Assembly: GCF_000817815.1 (NCBI RefSeq)
Contig: NZ_JPRD01000059.1
Location: 1 to 35,727 of the forward strand
DNA: 35,727 nucleotides
Reading direction: 5' to 3'
Origin: Vibrio owensii CAIM 1854 = LMG 25443
GTDB taxonomy: Bacteria > Pseudomonadota > Gammaproteobacteria > Enterobacterales > Vibrionaceae
Each line of letters opens with the position of its first letter. Position 1 is the first letter of the stretch. Under the pieces are notes generated by a model that saw nothing but the letters and a program-made list of their open reading frames with translations, searched no databases and had not been told where the DNA came from. The position numbers and the translations under genes are program-made. Below are positions 1-7,598 of the stretch, piece by piece.

Positions 1-63
1 GTTTAACTGATCGGCATTAAGGCTCAATGTCCTCGCTTTTTTATTTCCATTCGCTAATAATCA

Positions 64-2346
64 TTAAGCGAGCTCAGTGCGTAACTTTTTCGCGGCTGAG
101 ACCAGATTTGCTAACGCCGCCTCTGTCTCAACCCAGTTTCTCGTCTTCAAGCCACAATCTGGGTTCACCCATAAGCGCTGCACCGGCACCTTCTCTGCTG
201 CCTTCTTCAACAGATCTTCAATCCACTCTTGTGTTGGAATGTTCGGTGAGTGAATGTCGTAAACGCCAGGGCCGATTTCGTTTGGATAATTAAATTCTTC
301 AAACGCTTTGAGTAATTCCATGTTCGAGCGAGATGTCTCAATGGTAATGACGTCCGCATCCAACGCCGCCACCGAATCAATAATCTCATTGAACTCGCTG
401 TAACACATGTGGGTGTGGATTTGAGTTTCCGGTTTCGCGCTTGCCGCAGAGATCTTAAACGCATCAACTGCCCATTGCAGATAGGCTTTGTGGTCGCGTT
501 TCTTCAAAGGTAGTCCTTCTCGTATTGCAGGTTCATCAATCTGGATAATATTGATGCCTGCATCTTGTAGATCAGATACCTCATCGCGCAAAGCAAGCGC
601 TAGTTGGTTTGCTATTTCCTTACGAGTGATATCTTCTCGCGGGAATGTCCAACATAGTATTGTCACCGGACCTGTGAGCATGCCTTTCATCTGCTTGCTG
701 GTTAATGACTGCGCGTAGGTAGACCATTCAACTGTGATCGGCTTTTCGCGTTCAATATCTGCCACAACAATGGCTGGTTTCACACAACGAGAACCGTAGC
801 TTTGTACCCAACCAAACTTTGTGGTTTGGAAGCCAGCCAAGTTTTCGGCAAAGTATTCCACCATGTCGTTACGCTCTGCTTCGCCATGCACCAAAACATC
901 AAGGTCGAGCGCTTCTTGGCGTTTTACCGCATCAGCAATATGACCTTTTAGCGCTTGGTGATACTCAGTTTCTGAAAGCTTGCCTGTGCGATACGCGCTG
1001 CGCTGAACACGGATTTCACCCGTTTGTGGGAAGGAGCCAATAGTCGTTGTCGGAAGTAGCGGCAAATCAAGCACTTCAGCTTGGTGAGCGGCACGCTCAG
1101 CATATGGTGCACTGCGCTCACCGAGTGACGCGGTAATGCTATTCAAACGTGCCTGTACTTGAGGTTTGTTCACATGAGTGGCTGTCTTACGATCCTTAAT
1201 TGGCTGGCTGTAAGTATCGCAAGCGAGAATGGCGTTTGGGTCACCATCGAGCGCACGCCCTAGCAACGCCACTTCCGTCACTTTTTGCTTCGCAAACGCA
1301 AACCAACTTTTCACTTCTTCACTCAAAGAAGGTTCGAGATCGAGGTCGACTGGGCTGTGTAGCAGTGAGCAAGAGCTCGCAACCCATAATCGGTCGCCAA
1401 TTTTCTCTTTAACGGGTTGTAAACGTTCCAACTGTTTGCTTAAGTCAGTACGCCACACATTACGTCCATTCACTACACCCGCGGACAATATCCAATCCTC
1501 TGGCAACTTAGCGACAACTTCATCCAGTTGCTCTGGTGATGCAGACAAATCAATATGTAGGCCATCCACCGGCAGTTCAATAATCTTATTCAGCGTATCG
1601 CTAACAGAATCAAAATAGGTCGTCAGTAAAACTTTCACATCGCTGCGAATCACCTGATACGCGAGCTTGAATGCGTCTGCCCATTTGTCTTCAAGTTCAA
1701 GTGAAAGAATAGGCTCATCAATCTGCACCCACTCGACACCCAAACTTGCCAGCTTAGAGAGAATGGCTTGATACGCAGTCAAAATTCTTGGCAATAGCGT
1801 TAGGCGGTCAAAGCCCTCTTCCACTTCTTTGCCCAAATACAGGTAACTTAATGGCCCAAGCAGAACCGGCTTCACTTTATGCCCTGCTTTAATCGCGTCG
1901 TTCACTTCCTCAAACAATTGCGGCCAACTGACTTCAAATGAATCGTCCTTACTGAATTCAGGAACAATGTAGTGATAGTTAGTGTTGAACCACTTCGTCA
2001 TATCAGAGGCGGCCGCTCCTTTGTAATCACAGCTAGCTTGAGACTGCCCACGGCCAACTTTGAATAGCGTGTCTAGATCTGGAAACCCATTGGAGTGACG
2101 CTTCGGGACATGCCCAAGCAGCAAGGTGGTCGTAAGCACATGATCGTACCAAGCAAAGTCACCAGCAGTAGCGAAGGTTAAACCCGCTTCCGTTTGCGTG
2201 TTCCAGTTCTTCTCACGTAATGCAGCACCAACTTGTTTGAGTTCGTTTTGATCAATTTCACCTCGCCAGTATTTCTCCTGAGCAAATTTGAGTTCGCGTT
2301 TTTCACCAATGCGTGGGTAGCCAAGAATATGCGTTGTCGTCGCCAT
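64..2346 (-). CDS. metE: Cobalamin-independent methionine synthase MetE
   Basis: 5-methyltetrahydropteroyltriglutamate-homocysteine methyltransferase catalyses the last step of methionine synthesis without vitamin B12, in the cytoplasm. The 760-residue protein has the usual full length (about 755) and both halves of the duplicated barrel. The zinc ligands of the C-terminal catalytic barrel are visible: His646 and Cys648 (in HTHMCYSEF), Glu670 and Cys731 (in NPDCGLKTRNW), each five residues beyond the E. coli positions. The N-terminus (MATTTHILGYPRIG) fixes the start. It is divergent from metR, which activates metE in other Gammaproteobacteria, and a tandem met-box operator lies about 60 bp upstream of its start. 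Identification is secure. Confidence 0.98.
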   Translation of the reverse strand: MATTTHILGYPRIGEKRELKFAQEKYWRGEIDQNELKQVGAALREKNWNTQTEAGLTFATAGDFAWYDHVLTTTLLLGHVPKRHSNGFPDLDTLFKVGRGQSQASCDYKGAAASDMTKWFNTNYHYIVPEFSKDDSFEVSWPQLFEEVNDAIKAGHKVKPVLLGPLSYLYLGKEVEEGFDRLTLLPRILTAYQAILSKLASLGVEWVQIDEPILSLELEDKWADAFKLAYQVIRSDVKVLLTTYFDSVSDTLNKIIELPVDGLHIDLSASPEQLDEVVAKLPEDWILSAGVVNGRNVWRTDLSKQLERLQPVKEKIGDRLWVASSCSLLHSPVDLDLEPSLSEEVKSWFAFAKQKVTEVALLGRALDGDPNAILACDTYSQPIKDRKTATHVNKPQVQARLNSITASLGERSAPYAERAAHQAEVLDLPLLPTTTIGSFPQTGEIRVQRSAYRTGKLSETEYHQALKGHIADAVKRQEALDLDVLVHGEAERNDMVEYFAENLAGFQTTKFGWVQSYGSRCVKPAIVVADIEREKPITVEWSTYAQSLTSKQMKGMLTGPVTILCWTFPREDITRKEIANQLALALRDEVSDLQDAGINIIQIDEPAIREGLPLKKRDHKAYLQWAVDAFKISAASAKPETQIHTHMCYSEFNEIIDSVAALDADVITIETSRSNMELLKAFEEFNYPNEIGPGVYDIHSPNIPTQEWIEDLLKKAAEKVPVQRLWVNPDCGLKTRNWVETEAALANLVSAAKKLRTELA

Positions 2347-2407
2347 GTCCGTATTCCTTATTCAGTGTCTGATGTTTGAGTCAGAACATCGAGTATGAAA
2401 CTCACCA

Positions 2408-2423
2408 AGATGTCTGGATGGCT
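2408..2423. promoter_or_regulatory. Candidate MetJ operator (two tandem met boxes) in front of metE
   Basis: AGATGTCT (7 of 8 matches to the met-box consensus AGACGTCT) is followed directly by GGATGGCT (5 of 8). Tandem 8-bp boxes are the known architecture of MetJ operators. The position 62-77 bp upstream of the metE start suits repression of metE when S-adenosylmethionine is plentiful. Assignment is by motif only. Confidence 0.6.
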
Positions 2424-2447
2424 AAAACTATCTCTCTGACAAGCGAA

Positions 2448-2470
2448 TTGAACAACATCCAATTATTCAA
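2448..2470. promoter_or_regulatory. Inverted repeat, possible MetR-type site
   Basis: TTGAA (2448-2452) and TTCAA (2466-2470) form an inverted repeat with a 13-bp spacer between metE and metR. The classical MetR site is TGAA-N5-TTCA, so the half-sites fit but the spacing is longer than canonical. A second, perfect 6-bp repeat (AGTGAG, GGAT, CTCACT) lies at 2493-2508. Either could be a LysR-type site; this is inference. Confidence 0.3.
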
Positions 2471-2528
2471 CTTGTTTATTAAATAATTTCATAGTGAGGG
2501 ATCTCACTCGCACTCAATCAAAACAAAT

Positions 2529-2544
2529 GGACGTCTAGACGTTT
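2529..2544. promoter_or_regulatory. MetJ operator (two tandem met boxes) in front of metR
   Basis: GGACGTCT and AGACGTTT are two adjacent 8-bp met boxes, each 7 of 8 to AGACGTCT; a weaker third copy (4 of 8) follows at 2545-2552. They lie 67-82 bp before the metR start. MetJ control of metR is established in enteric bacteria. Together with the 2408-2423 boxes, each divergent gene has its own operator. Confidence 0.75.
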
Positions 2545-2610
2545 ACATATCCATTTTTTATCGGTAAGTTAATAAAGCTCATGGCAGACACATAAGGATG
2601 AATGGGATTC

Positions 2611-3522
2611 ATGATAGAGTTGAAACACTTACGTACCCTCACCTCGTTACGAGATACCGGGTCACTCACAGCGACAGCGACAGCTTTGCATCTGACGCAA
2701 TCAGCCCTTTCTCACCAAATCAAAGATCTCGAATCTCGTATTGGCGGTCAGCTATTCTTGCGTAAAACTCGCCCAGTGAAGTTTACGTCTGAAGGTGAAA
2801 TCTTGCTTCGACTGGCCGATGACGTCTTGCCAAAGCTTGCCAGAGCCGAGAACGAGCTCGCGAGCCTAAAAGAAGATGTGAATGGCCGCTTGCACATGGC
2901 AATCGAATGTCACTCTTGCTTTCAGTGGTTAATGCCTGCGCTTAAGGAGTATCAGATCACTTGGCCAAGCGTCACGCTCGACTTCTCGTCCGGTTTTGGC
3001 TTTGAGCCTCTACCTGCATTACTCGCTGGGGAACTTGATTTAGTGATCACTTCCGACATTCAGCCTCGCTCTGAAGTGCACTACGAACCGTTGTTTGATT
3101 TCGAAATGCGCTTGATCACGTCCACCAGCCATCCCCTTGCCAATAAAGAGATCATTGAGCCCGAAGATCTTGCCGATCAAACCATGCTTTCGTATCCAGT
3201 TCAGAAACAAAGATTGGATGTGGTGAAACACTTCTTACAGCCAGCAGGTATAGAGCCAGCAAAATGGAAGCAAGCAGATAACACGCTAATGCTCGTTCAA
3301 ATGGTGTCAGCGGGATTGGGCGTCGCGGCATTGCCTAACTGGGCTATTTCGGAGTTTTCGCGTCAAGGACTCATCACCAGTAAGCCGTTTGGTGATGGAT
3401 TATGGCGTCGCTTGTTTGCTGCGACACGAAATTCGGAAAAAGATAAGCGTTACTTACAAGCCTTCTTTGCAACCGCGCGCCAACAATGCAAAAGCCACCT
3501 TGACGGCATCAAGATGGCTTAA
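2611..3522 (+). CDS. metR: LysR-type regulator MetR, activator of metE
   Basis: LysR-family transcription factor that responds to homocysteine and activates methionine-synthesis genes. The 303-residue protein has the family's usual length, with an N-terminal winged helix-turn-helix (about residues 1-60, including LTQSALSHQIKDLE) and a substrate-binding co-inducer domain (about 90-295). I chose ATG 2611 (MIELKHLRTL, the normal MetR beginning) over ATG 2602: AAGGA at 2594-2598 is only 3 bp from 2602 but about 12 bp from 2611, and family members start at MIE. It is divergent from metE with 264 bp between the starts, which holds two met-box pairs. Gene and context agree. Confidence 0.95.
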   Translation: MIELKHLRTLTSLRDTGSLTATATALHLTQSALSHQIKDLESRIGGQLFLRKTRPVKFTSEGEILLRLADDVLPKLARAENELASLKEDVNGRLHMAIECHSCFQWLMPALKEYQITWPSVTLDFSSGFGFEPLPALLAGELDLVITSDIQPRSEVHYEPLFDFEMRLITSTSHPLANKEIIEPEDLADQTMLSYPVQKQRLDVVKHFLQPAGIEPAKWKQADNTLMLVQMVSAGLGVAALPNWAISEFSRQGLITSKPFGDGLWRRLFAATRNSEKDKRYLQAFFATARQQCKSHLDGIKMA

Positions 3523-3544
3523 AAATTCGGAAAGCGAGACGAAT

Positions 3545-3745
3545 TTAACGTTCGTAAGATTTGAATTGATTAGTGAGTGGGTCGTATTGATAGCCAAGCA
3601 TATCAAGCTTGCCCACTAGCGATTCCACATCCATTTCGTACATGGAAACGAGTTCTTCAAAGCTGTCGCACTCTAAGCGCAGCTTTTCATTGACGATACC
3701 CAGCAAAATAATGCTGTCCCAGTTACTAACATTGCTTAAGTCCAT
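3545..3745 (-). CDS. DUF4250 family small protein
   Basis: A 66-residue protein with no signal peptide or membrane segment. Its pattern (NWDSIILLGIVNEKLR, then DVESLVGKLDMLGYQYD and NQF) matches my memory of DUF4250, a family of short soluble bacterial proteins of unknown function that is predicted to be helical. The start is well supported by GAGGAG 7 bp upstream of the ATG. It lies convergent and close to the end of metR (22 bp), with its own upstream gap from the next minus-strand gene. No biochemical role is known to me. Confidence 0.85.
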   Translation of the reverse strand: MDLSNVSNWDSIILLGIVNEKLRLECDSFEELVSMYEMDVESLVGKLDMLGYQYDPLTNQFKSYER

Positions 3746-3865
3746 AGCGACACTCCTCTAAGACAAGGTATTCGGCCTAAATTCTGTTGAGCACATGCGT
3801 CTTGGCGCACTCTAAACGAATAGAGGCTATATCTAAAGCGTAGACTTAATCGGATAATTTGAAAG

Positions 3866-3891
3866 TGAGCTCGGTCTAAATCCCGAGCTCA
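3866..3891 (-). terminator. Hairpin downstream of the membrane protein gene, possible terminator
   Basis: TGAGCTCGG (3866-3874) and CCGAGCTCA (3883-3891) are a perfect 9-bp inverted repeat with an 8-base loop. It lies 38 bp past the stop of the minus-strand gene at 3930-4640. The U-tract is poor, so termination is likely but not certain. Confidence 0.5.
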
Positions 3892-3929
3892 TTAAGCAGA
3901 ATTCTGAGAGGATGTAAGGTCACTTAGGC

Positions 3930-4640
3930 TTATGCGCCAAGCAAGAATAGACCTTGAAGGCTGGTCATTGAAGCAAGAGCCAGTAATAGCGCCGCCGCCA
4001 ACTGAACTTTATTCGGCGCCTTGTGAGTAAAGATATGCCAGCACCACACGACAATGGCCATAATCAGCATCGCCAATGAAGCTAAGATGTGTTGCGTCAC
4101 TGAGTTTAGCGTCGCTTCATCCAATTGATACGCCGAGAATAAGGTCATCACGACCAACAACATACCTGAAACTACGCCAGTCACAGGCAAAATACGGTGG
4201 AAAGCTTGCAGACGGCTGCGTGCAATAACCAGAAGCAGCTGAGCGAATGCCGCACCCAAGAAGAAGATCATCAACGCCATCGAAGCCGAGGCTGCCCAGT
4301 GCGGTTGCTCGAGCACTTGAATGCTCACATAAGCAAACGCTAAACCGTTAGCAAGGTGCAGCGCCCATAGTGGACCTTTTTCACGAGTCTTTTTAGTCTG
4401 AACTTGAGAGTAGAAATAGAAGATCGCGAATACGACCATAAACGCTTCAATACGTAGCGAAGCCACTGCCAACCAAAGAATACCAATTGATGGCAACATC
4501 TTATGCAGACGACCACGTTGACCCGGACAGATATCGCCTTTAATCAAAAGCAAAGTCAACAGCGCTTGCGCGCCAAACAGCATTGGAGGAAAAGTTAACA
4601 GCAGTTGTTGAATCATGTTGAATGCAAACTCAAAAGTCAT
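3930..4640 (-). CDS. Polytopic inner-membrane protein of unknown function
   Basis: A 236-residue, strongly hydrophobic protein with about seven predicted membrane helices (roughly residues 8-30, 47-76, 92-110, 116-139, 150-170, 183-202 and 212-234) separated by short basic loops such as GQRGRLHK and TKKTREKG. I do not recognise the family. It has no obvious catalytic motif, no signal peptidase site and no soluble domain. It is preceded by an 88-bp gap from the EAL-domain gene on the same strand, so the two could share a transcript, but nothing links their functions. The start (MTFEFAFNMIQQ) is the first ATG. It is probably a conserved Vibrio membrane protein. Confidence 0.8.
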   Translation of the reverse strand: MTFEFAFNMIQQLLLTFPPMLFGAQALLTLLLIKGDICPGQRGRLHKMLPSIGILWLAVASLRIEAFMVVFAIFYFYSQVQTKKTREKGPLWALHLANGLAFAYVSIQVLEQPHWAASASMALMIFFLGAAFAQLLLVIARSRLQAFHRILPVTGVVSGMLLVVMTLFSAYQLDEATLNSVTQHILASLAMLIMAIVVWCWHIFTHKAPNKVQLAAALLLALASMTSLQGLFLLGA

Positions 4641-4728
4641 TTTGGGATGGCGATAATAGCAAATCGCCTACCGCCAAACCACCTAAACACAACATGGCTT
4701 TTGGTTATTACTTATGGGTAAGCATCCA

Positions 4729-7185
4729 TTACAGTGAGGCCAAATAACTCAACACATCCTCTTGCGTCAACAAACCGCGATATTCGTTTTGCGAGTCACA
4801 TAAAATCCAAGGGAACTTAGTGCCTGCTTTTACTAAAGCTTTCACTTCAGAGACCGGTAGGTTTGCATCCACTCTCTCAAGCTCTGTATTCATCACTTGG
4901 TTCACTGGTCGCTTCCAAATACGATTCTCTCGTTCCGATTCCAGATCCGTCCCCATCGCAGGTGTTAAATGCAAATTAACCTGTTCCTTCGTAATCAGAC
5001 CAACACAGCACTTTTCATTGATGACGACTAGTGGTGCGTCTGGGCTAAGATTCATATACTCAACCGCCAATGATAATGGCTCTCCGGGGTCTAAACGCCT
5101 CACATCACGATGACTCAGTGAAAGTAAAGATTCATCACGTGTTGGCTTGATGACTACCCCATTAAATCGCTTCTTGTGACATTGCGGCTTATCCAACAAA
5201 ACCACAGGAATGGCTTGAGAAAACAAGAACCCCTGCATGTAATCTACGCCAACACTGGCAAGCACTTTTAGCTCCTCTTCTGACTCAACCCCTTCGGCAA
5301 CCACTTTAACATTCAGCTTATGGGCGAGCTCAGTGATCATCTTAACGATGCTGTATTTTGTGCTGCCCTCTTCGATGTTCTTGACGAACTTGCGGTCGAT
5401 CTTGAGTAGATCAAACTGGCCTTTTTCTAGATAGGAAAACGAAGAATATCCCGTACCAAAGTCATCAATCGCAATCTTAATGCCCTGCCCGCGCAATTCT
5501 TCCAACGCGACTGTATGCTCTTGGTCTTGTTCGAAGTACGCGGTTTCAGTCAGCTCAATGGTAATACGGCTTGGGTCTACACCACTCTCTGCAATTAAAT
5601 CTAATGAGCTTTGCAGAACTTGAAGGGAATCTAATTTGGTATTTAACGAGCGGTTGAGTGTTAAGCCAATCTCTTCACCATAGACTTTTTGAATATGAGG
5701 CAATTGTTTGAGTGCGGTTCTGCACACTACGTCATCCAGCGCAGCGATCAACTCTAGGTCTTCCACCACTGAAATCATCTCTTGTGTATCGTAAGTTTTG
5801 TTCTGATGGTAGAAACGAGCTAACGCCTCAAACTTCACGATTTTTCCAGTGCGAGTTTCAATAATCGGTTGAAAGTACACATCCACCAATTGGCTCTCAA
5901 TTTGGGTTCTCAAAAACGCTTCCAGATGATGACGCTTGACCAACTCATCATGCAAGTCACTGTTGTAAAAACTAAAGTAACTTTGGTCGCCTGTCGGTGC
6001 AGAGACCATCGCTTGCGCGGCATGCACCAAAGCTTGTCTTGGATTATTGGTATCGTAACCCAGTACTGATACCCCTGTTTGACCTTCTACAATCACATCA
6101 TGCATGCTCGAACCCAGCTCACTTCTTAGTTCAACAAAAAAGCCTCTTAACGCAATCTGAATCAGCCTCAAAGGACTAAGCCATTGACAGCGAGGCGTCT
6201 GCAAACAAACGACAAATACATCTTTGGATAATTGACCGGCTATGCTCGCGTGTCGACTACGCATCATGAAATCCGCTAAACCGAGCTGTTGCTCAAGCAA
6301 GTTTTTACGCGAGAAATTAGGACGTAACGTCATGACGATGTTCAAATCTTTGTTGCCATTTTCTCTTGCTAGATTGGCAAGCTGAGATTCGAATTCGTCA
6401 CGAGGGGGAAGAAAGGCCGACCATTGTTGAGCTTGTTCTCCCGCTTTTTTCATCCAAAGCAGAGAAGCAGAAATATCCGTCGAAAAGCCAAGGAACAGTG
6501 TTCGGCCAGAGGTAAAATTAAGACGATAGATACACAAATGGTGGGCTTGATTACTTCCGTTTGAAGCACGACTTAATAGATTGCCACTCCAGTAACCCTC
6601 TTGGCCAATCTGCTCCCATATATCATCGTAGAAGGCTTTACTGTGATGGTCCGAGCTAAAAATGTTGGTTTTCAAACCGACAATATCGCGATTTTCATAC
6701 CCCATTTGTTGCTCAAAAGCACGGTTACAACCAAGGATTCGCGTCTCTTGATCTGCTACTAAGATACCTACGTTAGGTAAATCGAAGATGGTTTCGAGGA
6801 TTTTTGCCAATTCCTCACAACCCGTGATACTCAATTGTGGAATAACATTGCCTTGAACGATGTGATCATTCAGGCGTTCAAAACTCATGTCGACATGAAC
6901 CAACATGGCCTCATTTGGCATCAAACAACAAGACAAATTGCCATGCCCGCCATCTCGTTCAATTTGCGCTATTTTTTCCCGTGCGACATCTTGTTGGCCT
7001 AGCAACATGTGTTCAAGCAAGTCGTCCAATCCGCTGATGGGTTGCTTTAAACCGAAAGCGGCCATCATGCCCTTCTGGTCACATTCAAATTCTCGGGTCT
7101 GAATATCGTAAGACCAATCGATAACCTGAGAATGACCGGACGCTGGCTGCACCTCTCCTTGTGCGATAGACAATAGTTCACTCAT
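4729..7185 (-). CDS. PAS - degenerate GGDEF - EAL - CBS protein, probable cyclic-di-GMP phosphodiesterase
   Basis: An 818-residue cytoplasmic signalling protein with no membrane helices. Domains in order: an N-terminal PAS-like region (about 20-110), a PAS domain (about 130-240, with GCNRAFEQQMGY), a decayed GGDEF domain (about 280-410) in which LSKDVF at 319-324 replaces the signature, an EAL domain (about 420-665) and a CBS pair (about 690-818). The EAL catalytic set is intact: Glu453 of EAL, Asn511, Glu544, Asp574-Asp575 of DDFGTGY, Lys595, Glu631 and Gln651. It should therefore hydrolyse c-di-GMP but not make it. The CBS pair suggests control by an adenine nucleotide or similar ligand, and the PAS domain a second input. 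It stands alone behind a 413-bp upstream gap. Confidence 0.9.
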   Translation of the reverse strand: MSELLSIAQGEVQPASGHSQVIDWSYDIQTREFECDQKGMMAAFGLKQPISGLDDLLEHMLLGQQDVAREKIAQIERDGGHGNLSCCLMPNEAMLVHVDMSFERLNDHIVQGNVIPQLSITGCEELAKILETIFDLPNVGILVADQETRILGCNRAFEQQMGYENRDIVGLKTNIFSSDHHSKAFYDDIWEQIGQEGYWSGNLLSRASNGSNQAHHLCIYRLNFTSGRTLFLGFSTDISASLLWMKKAGEQAQQWSAFLPPRDEFESQLANLARENGNKDLNIVMTLRPNFSRKNLLEQQLGLADFMMRSRHASIAGQLSKDVFVVCLQTPRCQWLSPLRLIQIALRGFFVELRSELGSSMHDVIVEGQTGVSVLGYDTNNPRQALVHAAQAMVSAPTGDQSYFSFYNSDLHDELVKRHHLEAFLRTQIESQLVDVYFQPIIETRTGKIVKFEALARFYHQNKTYDTQEMISVVEDLELIAALDDVVCRTALKQLPHIQKVYGEEIGLTLNRSLNTKLDSLQVLQSSLDLIAESGVDPSRITIELTETAYFEQDQEHTVALEELRGQGIKIAIDDFGTGYSSFSYLEKGQFDLLKIDRKFVKNIEEGSTKYSIVKMITELAHKLNVKVVAEGVESEEELKVLASVGVDYMQGFLFSQAIPVVLLDKPQCHKKRFNGVVIKPTRDESLLSLSHRDVRRLDPGEPLSLAVEYMNLSPDAPLVVINEKCCVGLITKEQVNLHLTPAMGTDLESERENRIWKRPVNQVMNTELERVDANLPVSEVKALVKAGTKFPWILCDSQNEYRGLLTQEDVLSYLASL

Positions 7186-7598
7186 TACCTAGCCCCCTAT
7201 TTTTATCAGCCATTGCCTCTTTTTACTGATTACCCATGGTGTCGCCTGATTTTGCTGTAGTTTTATGATTGCAAAGTGGTCATACACAATTTAGAACGTC
7301 ACGGCGTTCGGTCAGTATTCAGAGTCAAAATGACGTATGCATTAGTATGCACTTAAATAAATTATAGGAAGAGTTTTCAATAAGCACACCATTGCTTATC
7401 AATAAATTTTTACCATTAGCAAAGCCAATAACCACAAGGCTTTGAAGGACATAACGCAGTAAAAAACACCAATGCAATTGCGAGTAGTTTTCATCTACGA
7501 ATAAAACTTACTGAACTAAGCTTGATAAGGGAACTTGGGTATAGATACCTGATTATCAAATCGTTATAATTCGCGCTCCCTGGAACAGAGAGCAAAAT
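7186..7598. other. Intergenic region between the EAL-domain gene and ygiQ
   Basis: 413 bp, AT-rich, divergent promoter region. No ORF of substance or RNA gene is recognisable. It contains a short repeat near 7330 (TATGCA, TTAG, TATGCA) and the probable YgiQ promoter at 7542-7570. The length leaves room for regulation of both genes, but I can name no regulator. Confidence 0.5.
7542..7570 (+). promoter_or_regulatory. Probable sigma-70 promoter of the YgiQ gene
   Basis: TAGATA (7542-7547, 4 of 6 to the -35 consensus) and a perfect -10 TATAAT (7565-7570) are separated by 17 bp. Transcription would start near 7577, about 22 bases before the ATG at 7599. Confidence 0.6.

Noticed and set aside
819..1618. 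Several open frames on the plus strand within metE
   Set aside because: They are antisense to a certain metE with all catalytic residues, have no ribosome-binding sites and no protein-like composition.
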